A DNA stretch of 37,824 nt from NCBI RefSeq assembly GCF_019207085.1, contig NZ_JAATOM010000039.1, positions 1-37,824 of the forward strand, given 5' to 3'. Positions 30,821 to 37,824 of this stretch are shown in pieces. The position numbers and the translations under genes are program-made. The notes under the pieces were generated by a model. The model was not told the origin of the DNA. It saw nothing but the letters and a program-made list of their open reading frames with translations, and did not search any database. Origin of the DNA: Variovorax sp. dw_308 (lineage in GTDB: Bacteria; Pseudomonadota; Gammaproteobacteria; Burkholderiales; Burkholderiaceae_C). How positions within the stretch are numbered: the first letter of the stretch is position 1; every line of letters starts with the position of its first letter.

Positions 30821-32944
30821 ATGAGAAAAGCTCACGAGGACGCGCCAGGAAAGACGCGCGCCGGCATGTGCCGTGTCGTCCTGATGTTGCTCTTCCTGTT
30901 CTGGCACGCGGAGATGACCTATGCCGGACCAAAAGTGACGTGCACCAACGAGTCGGCGAGCGTTCGAACCTGCCGGATCGATCAGCCTGAGGTGGCGCAG
31001 TCTTGGACGCCGTATCCCTCGATCGTATTCCGCCAAGGCGACCGGATCTCGTTCAACGCAGGAGGCTGTGTTCAGACCGGTGGCATTGGCAAGACTTGGA
31101 AGCGATACGTGAACCCGTCCGGACCGAATTCGGACAGGCTGTACTCCGGAATGGTGCAGATCTCCGGCGTAACGCCAGAAGTTCGCATTTCGGACGTTCT
31201 TGGAAAGCAGTTGCGCCTCCCAATCAGTGCCAACGGCCCTGACAGTGTTCAGCTTGTCTTGGGGTACAGGGATGACGACTACGGCGACAACGGGTACAAC
31301 GCTCATGACGATGGCACGGAGCATCAATGCAAGAACATCGGACCTGCGTGGGTAACGATCCGAATTCAGAGCGATCCTTGGCTGGACTGGACAGAGATTC
31401 CAGGACAGGGGCAGTTCCTGGCGCCGCCAAGCGCCGCCGAAATCTCGAGAGTGACGCACGTCTTTGCGCCTGACCAAAGCGCGCAGATCCGGCTGAACAC
31501 TTTTGACGGTCGAGTCTGGAGTGGTTGGCAGCCGATGCCAATCCCAGGGTGGACGCGTCAGCCGATCGCCACCCGCTTCGCTTTCGTTGGTCTTTTCGTC
31601 GCGCATACCGGCCTTGACGGAAACGTCTACTACGCCTTCAAGACGGCTCCGGAAAGCGCTTGGACTTCGTGGTTCCAGGTGCCAGGCGGAATGACCACTA
31701 GCCTCGGAGTCAGCGTGGCATCCAGCAACGCCGGCATCCTGCTTTTTCTGCGGAGTAGCGATAACAAGGTCTACGTGAATCAATCGCTCACGTGGGAAGG
31801 GCCGACTGGTCCTCTGAAGTGGCGTGGTTGGCAAGTCGTTGATGGAGCGCCCGCCTCGGCGACTGCGGTATCGGCAGATGGAGCGCTGGACGGTCGGGTA
31901 GTGGCGATTGACGCAAATGGGCAGCTTTCGCAACGCGGATGGACCGTCGGGCCAACCAGTGAGGATCTCAGTTGGTCGCCCTGGGGAGTCCTCTCCAGCC
32001 CTTACATGCGAGGGTTGATCCGCGGAATGCGAGGGGTGCCAAACCCGCCTCTGGCGCCGTCGGCAACGATGCAAAACGTCGTGGTCAACCTAGGCTTGGC
32101 ACAGAGGCTGCTCTCAGACGCCTCCAACCAGTGGTCCCCCGTTCCGAAGATCACGAGTAGCAGTTCGGTCAACGCATACTCTCGAATAGCGCAACCCAAA
32201 GTTCCAGGCTTCAGCGACCTCTATTTGTTCGGTTTGAAATCGGATGGGCGGGCAATGTACACGGCGATGGCGCCCATCGTTCCGTTTCCACCCCCGCCGC
32301 CGCCGCCTTCGGTCACGTTTAAATCGATGACGCTGCCCAACCGAGGGGACTACGTCAATGAGGGCCAGCCTTCGACGATCCGATGGGAGTTCGACAAATC
32401 TGCGACGTGCGGGGACGTTCGGGGTCAGATGACCTCAACAAATTTTCAGAGTCCAACGATCGCGTTATTCGATCGCGCGGCAATGACGTCACCCGGGGAG
32501 TTCGTTGTCCATACGGTCTATGTGAACGGTACCAGCCTGACAACTTACGAGCTGACGCTGAGCTGCGCCAACGGTGGCGCGCCGGCAAAAAAGTCCGTGA
32601 ACGTTCAACTTTCTCCGAAGCGCGCCGATCCGACTCCCAGCATCGTCTACTACGGCCCCTTCATCTCGCCGGCCATCCCGAAGCAGAAGAGCCCCTTCTC
32701 TGTGGCATGCAACTTTCAGAACGTTGGAGGGGCGAAGTCGGCGAAGTTCGACACGACGCTGAAGATTGACGACAAGGCAATCAAGGATGAGAAATCCATT
32801 CCGGAGCTGGCTCCGGGCGCAAGCGCCCCTGCGGAATGGAATGTCGCGACAAGCGAGATCGAGCTGGATGGATCCATTCACAAAGCGGAGGTGTTTGCCA
32901 ACGGCTCGAGCACTTGCTTCACGAACTTCACGGCGGAACCGTAG
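30821..32944 (+). CDS. Exported LecA-like / propeller / CARDB-like multidomain protein
   Basis: 707 residues from ATG 30821 behind ACGGAGGGG. A signal peptide covers about residues 17-35. Residues 65-183 form a LecA (PA-IL)-like domain: GGCVQTGGIGKTWKRYV, then LYSGMVQISG, then LGYRDDDYGDNGYNAHDDGT, an Asp/Asn-rich loop suited to calcium. Next come propeller-like blades (SGWQPMPIPG, DGNVYYAFKTAPESAWTSW, WRGWQVVDG, RGWTVGP). A Pro-rich linker (PFPPPPPPPS, about 488-498) leads to an Ig-like domain and a C-terminal CARDB-like domain (FSVACNFQNVGGAKSAKF). This is a secreted or surface glycan-binding protein by architecture. A hairpin terminator follows. Confidence 0.85.
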   Translation: MRKAHEDAPGKTRAGMCRVVLMLLFLFWHAEMTYAGPKVTCTNESASVRTCRIDQPEVAQSWTPYPSIVFRQGDRISFNAGGCVQTGGIGKTWKRYVNPSGPNSDRLYSGMVQISGVTPEVRISDVLGKQLRLPISANGPDSVQLVLGYRDDDYGDNGYNAHDDGTEHQCKNIGPAWVTIRIQSDPWLDWTEIPGQGQFLAPPSAAEISRVTHVFAPDQSAQIRLNTFDGRVWSGWQPMPIPGWTRQPIATRFAFVGLFVAHTGLDGNVYYAFKTAPESAWTSWFQVPGGMTTSLGVSVASSNAGILLFLRSSDNKVYVNQSLTWEGPTGPLKWRGWQVVDGAPASATAVSADGALDGRVVAIDANGQLSQRGWTVGPTSEDLSWSPWGVLSSPYMRGLIRGMRGVPNPPLAPSATMQNVVVNLGLAQRLLSDASNQWSPVPKITSSSSVNAYSRIAQPKVPGFSDLYLFGLKSDGRAMYTAMAPIVPFPPPPPPPSVTFKSMTLPNRGDYVNEGQPSTIRWEFDKSATCGDVRGQMTSTNFQSPTIALFDRAAMTSPGEFVVHTVYVNGTSLTTYELTLSCANGGAPAKKSVNVQLSPKRADPTPSIVYYGPFISPAIPKQKSPFSVACNFQNVGGAKSAKFDTTLKIDDKAIKDEKSIPELAPGASAPAEWNVATSEIELDGSIHKAEVFANGSSTCFTNFTAEP

Positions 32945-32947
32945 ATG

Positions 32948-32974
32948 TCGCCGGCGTCCTCAAGGCGCCGGCGA
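32948..32974 (+). terminator. Stem-loop terminator after the LecA-like/propeller gene
   Basis: TCGCCGGCG at 32948-32956 pairs perfectly with CGCCGGCGA at 32966-32974 around a 9-base loop, directly after the stop codon. A short T-rich stretch (TGTTTTATT) starts nearby at 32981. It is probably a rho-independent or transcript-stabilising hairpin. Confidence 0.7.
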
Positions 32975-33384
32975 TGACTCTGTTTTATTGTGAAAAACGA
33001 GTCTTTGCCGAAGAGGATGACTCGTTCCCAAGGGGAGTATTTCCGCATCCTGTTCATATGGTCGCCACTGTCAATGGCTACTGCAGGTTATAGGGGGTAA
33101 GGCATGTTTTTGGGATCGATCAGGTGATGCGACTCGAGCGTTTGCAGCGACGATGAATCAAGCTCATATCCGCGGATTGGTGACCTGCACTTCATCGATT
33201 CGTCGCGGGCCTGCCTCGCTCTAGGGTCGGGGATCATCCTTGCGGTGCCCTGGTAACAGGATCGAGGGTTGCCCTATCGTTGCTCGTGCCGCATCACCAG
33301 ATCGTTAAGGATAGACCGTCCGACCAAGCTTGCTTTGTGGGTGCCAAATGGCTACGGTGTCTGCATACTTTCGGGGGTCGAGCA
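32975..33384. other. Intergenic region before the Vps62-like gene
   Basis: About 410 bp without a supported gene. It must contain the promoter of the gene at 33385. No clear promoter pair, operator or repeat was recognised. Confidence 0.4.
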
Positions 33385-35304
33385 ATGCAGCACCTCTTTC
33401 GGAAATGCACACTGGCAGCCGTTGCGCTGCTTTGCGCCGTCTGCCCATGGATCGCAAGCGCTGCTCCGCCCGCGATCGTGCCCATCACTATCACGGTGAC
33501 CTCGGGCACGCCGGCTCCAGGCAAGCCAGTCACTGTCGCCTGGAAGCTGTACAACACATCTTCGAGCATGTTGGCGGGGCATATCGTTGTCTATCGAAAC
33601 GACAACGCCTTGACGCCGACCGATGCGATAGACAACCAATTCATTTCGACGCATTCCACGAAGGATGGCACCTTCACGTTTGATCCCGTCCCTGGGGTCA
33701 ATCAATTTCGAGTCGCTTTGGTGCATAGAAACCACCCTGATAGCAACTCCGCTCAGCGGCCCAAGACATTTACTCAGGGACCTGGTGGATCCACCAAGCC
33801 GAAGGACCCCGACACGCCGAAAACGCCAGCCGTCGTCACGCTTGCGCTTGGGTCGATTCCGATCAACGCATCTCTATTCATCAGCAACCTAGCCAACGGC
33901 GTAGGTGTCACGGATCGGAAGACCTTGCTCAGCGACTACGCGCCACTTCTGCTCTTTTCCAACGACGGCGGCGAGGAGCAATACGCGCCGATCGATGTGA
34001 TTCCCTATATCCAAGGATCCAGTCTTGCTGGCAAAGTAACTCTTCCAATTTCGACACTGTCTTCCGCGGGGCATGCGACGGACATACTTCAAGTGTTCTT
34101 AAATGAGTCCGGAAAAATCGATGCAACGTTGCCTAGCGCGCCCATCGAGCGCTACATCACGCCCACGTCGGCCGTGGAAACCGGGGCGGATTGGGGCGTC
34201 GTGATGGCGAGAGCAGCGAGTGGAAACAACGTCGGCCTCTATGGGCATGTTGTCATGATCGACCCGAACGTCGACATCGATGCAGATCCAAGCCTTTTGT
34301 CGACGCTGCATAAGCGCTATAGCTGTGTTCCGGCAAGCATGTGCCCTGCCAACGTGATGCCGTTCCAGGTAATCAAGATCGAGTATTGGCAGTTCTTTGG
34401 GTATAGCTACGACTATTCGGCTTCGGTGCGCGCCGAATTCGCCGCCGCGATCACAGGCGCTACCTTCGGCGGGATTGAAGCACTTATTGCTGGCGGTGCA
34501 AGCATCACCGACATCATCCAGGGCTTTACGAATCACAGCGGCGATTGGTGTACTGTCCAGTTGTATGTCGATGCGTCGTGGTGGGCAGCCGGTTATGCTG
34601 ACCAGGCTATTCTTGCCGTCTATCATTCGTTTCACGGGAACCAAGCCGGCTTCGACATGGGCAAGGTACAGGAATGGCGTCCAGTCACAGTGCCCGTGCG
34701 TGACAAGAACGCAACCGCCCCAACTTACGCGGCGAGAGAATTCCGTGGGCCGAATTTTGGATTCCCAGTGAACATCTCCGTCGCGGTGCCGCTCGGGAAG
34801 GTTACTCTTTGGCTACCTCCTGGGGGCCCAGACAATGCGACCCAGATAGCCAACGCACAAAACAACATCGTAAAGCTGGCGGCAGAGCCGTCATCTGCTC
34901 AGGCCTTTCAACACCCGGTGGTGTATGTCGAGAACGGAGGTCATGAATTCTGGCCGACGAGCGATTGGGGCATCTATGGAGCAAGCAATCATGACGGGAC
35001 TGGGAAGTACTCCTACTTTGGGTCGAGCCCAGTTGATGTGACCCCGGTCCCGAGTCTTCGCTTGATTGCAGATCGACCCGGGGGAGTAACTGCGCAGCCG
35101 GTTGAGGTGCCTGCAGATGTCGCCTTAGTTACGACGTTTGCGGGTTGGTGGGGCGCCCAAGGCGGAGGGGGTCCTCCGCAAGGTCCACCTCTTCACACTC
35201 AGTGGTACTGGAACCCGAAAACCACCCCTGCGGACCTTCTGCAGAAGGTCGACCAGAAAACTCCAGATGGAACGGCATGGGCCTGGGCCCATCGCAGCTT
35301 CTGA
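33385..35304 (+). CDS. Exported Vps62-like protein with N-terminal Ig-like domain
   Basis: 639 residues from ATG 33385, with GGGGGTCGAG upstream. A signal peptide (CTLAAVALLCAVCPWIASA) ends near residue 26. An Ig-like beta domain (about 30-125) is followed by a Pro/Lys linker (GSTKPKDPDTPKTPA). The main domain has YAPLLLFSNDGGEEQYAP (from residue 185), YWQFFGYSYDYS, NHSGDWCTVQLYVD (from 383), VYHSFHGNQAGF, and NGGHEFWPTSDWG (around 518). This order fits the Vps62/DUF946 family, whose other members have the HxGDWE and SHG elements. The biochemical role of that family is not established to my knowledge. The gene is co-directional with the LecA-like peptidase gene 65 bp downstream, probably an operon. 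Confidence 0.7.
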   Translation: MQHLFRKCTLAAVALLCAVCPWIASAAPPAIVPITITVTSGTPAPGKPVTVAWKLYNTSSSMLAGHIVVYRNDNALTPTDAIDNQFISTHSTKDGTFTFDPVPGVNQFRVALVHRNHPDSNSAQRPKTFTQGPGGSTKPKDPDTPKTPAVVTLALGSIPINASLFISNLANGVGVTDRKTLLSDYAPLLLFSNDGGEEQYAPIDVIPYIQGSSLAGKVTLPISTLSSAGHATDILQVFLNESGKIDATLPSAPIERYITPTSAVETGADWGVVMARAASGNNVGLYGHVVMIDPNVDIDADPSLLSTLHKRYSCVPASMCPANVMPFQVIKIEYWQFFGYSYDYSASVRAEFAAAITGATFGGIEALIAGGASITDIIQGFTNHSGDWCTVQLYVDASWWAAGYADQAILAVYHSFHGNQAGFDMGKVQEWRPVTVPVRDKNATAPTYAAREFRGPNFGFPVNISVAVPLGKVTLWLPPGGPDNATQIANAQNNIVKLAAEPSSAQAFQHPVVYVENGGHEFWPTSDWGIYGASNHDGTGKYSYFGSSPVDVTPVPSLRLIADRPGGVTAQPVEVPADVALVTTFAGWWGAQGGGGPPQGPPLHTQWYWNPKTTPADLLQKVDQKTPDGTAWAWAHRSF

Positions 35305-35369
35305 GCTCGTGCAAAAGCACTCCGACAGTAAGGCGAGCCTGCAGCGCGCCACAAAATGGGAAGAACAGC

Positions 35370-37469
35370 ATGGAATCGACACAACTGACATCCCAGATGG
35401 CCTGTGCTAGTGGTCCTCGGGCACTCGAGAAACCTGAACTGGCGGCGGACAGGCGTGGCAGGCCCTCACTGAAGACCTTGGTTTTGTGGGCCGCTCTGGC
35501 AACGATGCTTTGTCTCATTTGCACTAGTCCACGTGCAGATACTTTCGATATAGTCTCCAAACAGTTGGATACGCCCTCCACAACTGTATGGCGGATTGAA
35601 AATCCAAACGTAAAGCTGCAACTCCAAGAATATCCTGAAATCGCGTTCGCCCCGGATGATCGGGTTATGGTCACTGCTGGTGGCTGCGTACAGACCGGCG
35701 GCCACGGCAAAACCTGGAAGCGATACGTTGACCCGTCAGGCCCCAACTCGGACCATCTATACCACGGGCTAATCCTCGTACCTGGAGTCAATGCATCCCC
35801 AGTTCGGCTGCAGCAATTCGGATTGAATGTGGAGCATCTAATCGCGAGTATTCCCATCGGTCCGAACGGTGCTGATGCGCACTTGCAGCTCGGCTACGAG
35901 GACGATGAATATGACGACAATGGTTACTGGGGCCATGACGACGGTACCGAGGATCAATGCGCGGGAAGTGTCAACGCGTTCGTGATCATCTCCGTGGGGC
36001 ATTCAGGTACCCAGCCTCTACCAGCGCCCTCGTTCATCGGAATTAGTCCCGACAACTTTCGCTGCCAGGCAGCCTGGGCATTTCACAATTTTGATACCGC
36101 GCGTTTGAGCTTGGATTCGTTCACCAATGCGTTTGATTTTCAGTGGTATGACTATCTTGATCCAGTGGTAGGAATCGCGTTCCTTGCAGCGCGAGACAGT
36201 CTAGCGTCAGGCGGCAATTGCATGGGCATGGCCTTTTTAGCGGACGCCACAGAGAATCAATTCATTGTTGGTGATTTAACGGAGAATCTCTGGGATAACT
36301 ACAAAAGCCGCGACATCACCACACCGCGCGTGACCGAAGACATTAATACGGCCCATTGGGCGCAGCTTTCTGCCGCCTTCATGAATTACTATCTTAATAA
36401 CGTAATCAGAAGTCCGGCGGATAACGCGAGATTGGTGGAGAGCGACTTGACCAGAGGGGTCAACGCGAACTATGGAATGATCAGCATTGCCCATGGGACG
36501 GACGGCCACGTTGTGGTCCCGCTTCGTGTAAGCCACTCCGGTAGCACGATCATGATTGACGTTTATGATCCGAATCGACAGTGCGGCGCGAAGCCTGACA
36601 CTGCGACCTACCCTCCAATCATTATCAACGGTGATACGTGGAGCTTTGTGATGGGTAGCGGGGAGACGTGGAGCGGCTCAACTGCCAATGACGGCCTCGC
36701 GTACGTACCGTACACAAGCGCGAGCGGATGGCGAAGGTTTGGTGCCGATTTCGCCGGAGCCGTGCAAATAATCTTCGGAAGCAACGCGAAGGTCGAGCAA
36801 GTGACCGACACCAAGGGTAGGACGCTGTTCTTGCCTGGAAGTCAGAAAATTGATACCAGCGCATCGGGCCTCGGAAAAGCGGTCCTGCACTTACCAGTCT
36901 ACAGCCAGTCCAGACCACGAAACGGGGATCCGCTATACAAAGTTACGAACCCTGCTAAACCGCCCTTGAGCGCTGACACAGTCGCTAGGTTTGAAAAGGA
37001 ATATGCCGCCGACTACCGCGATTTACGGTCGTCTTTCATTGTCAAAAGTGCAGACCTCTCTCGTCTTACATTTCAAGTATCGAGTGTCAATACCTCGAGG
37101 CCAGTGCGTAGTTTGATTTACCAGCGCGGCCAATTCTTTGAGATCAAGGCGACATCGGCCTCACGTCTCGCCATAACGATAGCAAACCCATCGTCGCTCG
37201 CTTCCGGTGGAATCTATTTTGACAATGAGGCGACTGGGCCGATCTCGGCGGTGTTTACGTCCGGGCAACTTACGGATGGAACGGTCCACGTCCAAACGAC
37301 CACGCCCATTGCTGTCACTTCGGCGCGAGTAGGAGTGCGCGAGTCGCCAACAGGAATCAGGCTCACCAGCCCCGTTGCGCTTCGCGCGATCGCGATCAAG
37401 GACGAGTTGACGACTGCGAATGGCCGAAAAGCTTCGACGATGAGCAACGTTCGCATACTGCCCGAGTAA
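35370..37469 (+). CDS. Exported LecA-like domain fused to a putative cysteine peptidase
   Basis: 699 residues from ATG 35370; starts further upstream overlap the previous gene. Residues 35-56 are hydrophobic (TLVLWAALATMLCLICTS), acting as a signal or anchor. Residues 90-210 form a LecA-like domain nearly matching that at 30821: GGCVQTGGHGKTWKRYV, LYHGLILVPG, and LGYEDDEYDDNGYWGHDDGT. A papain-like region follows with C284 in GGNCMGMA, H380 in HGTDGHVVVPL and D400/N402 in VYDPN, a plausible Cys-His-Asp/Asn set. The last 200 residues are beta-rich. It would be a glycan-targeted protease or related acyl enzyme. The peptidase call rests on motif spacing. Confidence 0.75.
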   Translation: MESTQLTSQMACASGPRALEKPELAADRRGRPSLKTLVLWAALATMLCLICTSPRADTFDIVSKQLDTPSTTVWRIENPNVKLQLQEYPEIAFAPDDRVMVTAGGCVQTGGHGKTWKRYVDPSGPNSDHLYHGLILVPGVNASPVRLQQFGLNVEHLIASIPIGPNGADAHLQLGYEDDEYDDNGYWGHDDGTEDQCAGSVNAFVIISVGHSGTQPLPAPSFIGISPDNFRCQAAWAFHNFDTARLSLDSFTNAFDFQWYDYLDPVVGIAFLAARDSLASGGNCMGMAFLADATENQFIVGDLTENLWDNYKSRDITTPRVTEDINTAHWAQLSAAFMNYYLNNVIRSPADNARLVESDLTRGVNANYGMISIAHGTDGHVVVPLRVSHSGSTIMIDVYDPNRQCGAKPDTATYPPIIINGDTWSFVMGSGETWSGSTANDGLAYVPYTSASGWRRFGADFAGAVQIIFGSNAKVEQVTDTKGRTLFLPGSQKIDTSASGLGKAVLHLPVYSQSRPRNGDPLYKVTNPAKPPLSADTVARFEKEYAADYRDLRSSFIVKSADLSRLTFQVSSVNTSRPVRSLIYQRGQFFEIKATSASRLAITIANPSSLASGGIYFDNEATGPISAVFTSGQLTDGTVHVQTTTPIAVTSARVGVRESPTGIRLTSPVALRAIAIKDELTTANGRKASTMSNVRILPE

Positions 37470-37673
37470 GAGGGTTGTCCGGCTGAACGATTCGCACGTG
37501 TCGTTGATGTCCCAAGTGGAGTAAGTCTTCTTTCACTCGCTCCGCGGCAACGCGCGTAGGGCGTAGTCCGAAGCGGCTTGCCGGGCAGCGACCGCCATCT
37601 TAGGGGGTGGCCATTGTGAAGACCAGATAAGTTTGAGGTGCGACCCACCAAACTTGTCTTGAAGGAAATCACG
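37470..37673. other. Intergenic region before the IS256 remnant
   Basis: About 200 bp with no gene. It probably includes the left end of an IS256-type element (around GGGGGTGGCCATTGTGAAG at 37601-37619), but I cannot confirm the terminal repeat because the other end is not in the window. Confidence 0.35.
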
Positions 37674-37739
37674 ATGACCAACCCAACTATGGCATTGGCC
37701 GAGCTCGCTGAGAAGGGAGCTGATGTCGACGTCCTGCGC
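37674..37739 (+). pseudogene. N-terminus of an IS256-family transposase
   Basis: ATG 37674 gives MTNPTMALAELAEKGADVDV, then LR, which resembles the opening of IS256-family transposases (ALAELAEKGAD). After 37739 the frame continues only briefly with unrelated sequence to a TGA at 37779, so it is truncated. Sequence from about 37773 (TGTGCTGAAGGGGGCGATCA) may be the end of another element, possibly IS21-type. Confidence 0.65.
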
Positions 37740-37824
37740 CCCGGAGTTCGTAAATATTCGGTGAACCCGTGGGTGTGCTGAAGGGGGCGATCAAAAATCG
37801 CTGGACACTTTCCCCTACCGTTGT

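Noticed and set aside
30557..32074. A 505-codon minus-strand frame opposite the LecA-like/propeller gene
   Set aside because: It is Arg/Ser/Pro-rich with no domain, and the plus-strand gene has a ribosome site, signal peptide and clear domains. It is a shadow of GC-rich coding DNA.
33090..33120. GGGGGTAAGG as another Tn3 end
   Set aside because: Only the first few bases match; the inner AAATTGACACGGTC part is missing.
1..37824. CRISPR array or tRNA/rRNA genes
   Set aside because: No regularly spaced direct repeats and no tRNA- or rRNA-like conserved stretches were seen on reading both strands.

Overview
The window looks like accessory DNA from a high-GC beta-proteobacterium, most likely of the Burkholderiales. 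The reasons are GC-rich codon use throughout, a BPSL0761-like small protein, and IS21, Tn3, IS256 and group II intron relics of kinds common in that order. This placement is inference; the window holds no rRNA or housekeeping marker gene. No tRNA, rRNA, CRISPR array or replication origin was seen.

Layout. (1) 1-3.9 kb: a co-directional set on the + strand. It encodes an AAA+ ATPase, a protein with two tandem MbcA/ParS/Xre-type segments, a BPSL0761-like protein, a small Cys/His protein, and a second MbcA/ParS/Xre-type protein. (2) 4.1-7.6 kb: a minus-strand signalling operon with a 121-aa protein overlapping a Hanks-type Ser/Thr kinase with a helical-repeat tail. It is followed by a gene stub abutting a solitary IS21 end, then an unrecognised 237-aa protein. 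(3) 7.66-8.24 kb: the N-terminal piece of a Tn3-family transposase with its terminal repeat. (4) 8.3-12.3 kb: a plus-strand operon of a secreted trypsin-like protease, a small protein, a secreted single-haem c-type protein, and an unrecognised 472-aa protein. (5) 12.4-22.3 kb: a mobile-element graveyard. It contains a decayed zinc-ribbon gene, a truncated serine-recombinase/HTH/DUF5372 module, two 5'-truncated IS21 elements, and the C-terminal half of a Tn3 transposase. A full-length IS21 element with flanking 9-bp direct repeats splits that transposase. (6) 22.5-28.3 kb: a minus-strand operon (transthyretin-like protein, 978-aa protein, 146-aa protein) divergent from a gene for a protein with a clan CD-like His/Cys pair. 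(7) 28.4-28.8 kb: the 5' remnant of a group II intron. (8) 28.8-37.5 kb: four exported proteins. They are a seven-repeat PLL-type propeller lectin; a LecA-like/propeller/CARDB-like protein; a Vps62-like protein; and a LecA-like domain fused to a putative cysteine peptidase. (9) 37.67 kb: a truncated IS256 transposase start.

How the genes may work together. Regions 4, 6 and 8 are the candidates for undescribed biology. Region 8 encodes glycan-binding and hydrolase-like modules that all carry export signals, which suggests an extracellular glycan- or host-directed toolkit. Region 6 pairs a very large cytoplasmic structural-looking protein with a beta-sandwich protein, opposite a putative clan CD protease. 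Region 4 pairs a zymogen-type trypsin with a haem protein. None of these links is proven by sequence alone. The mobile elements show that the area has been repeatedly broken, inverted and rejoined.
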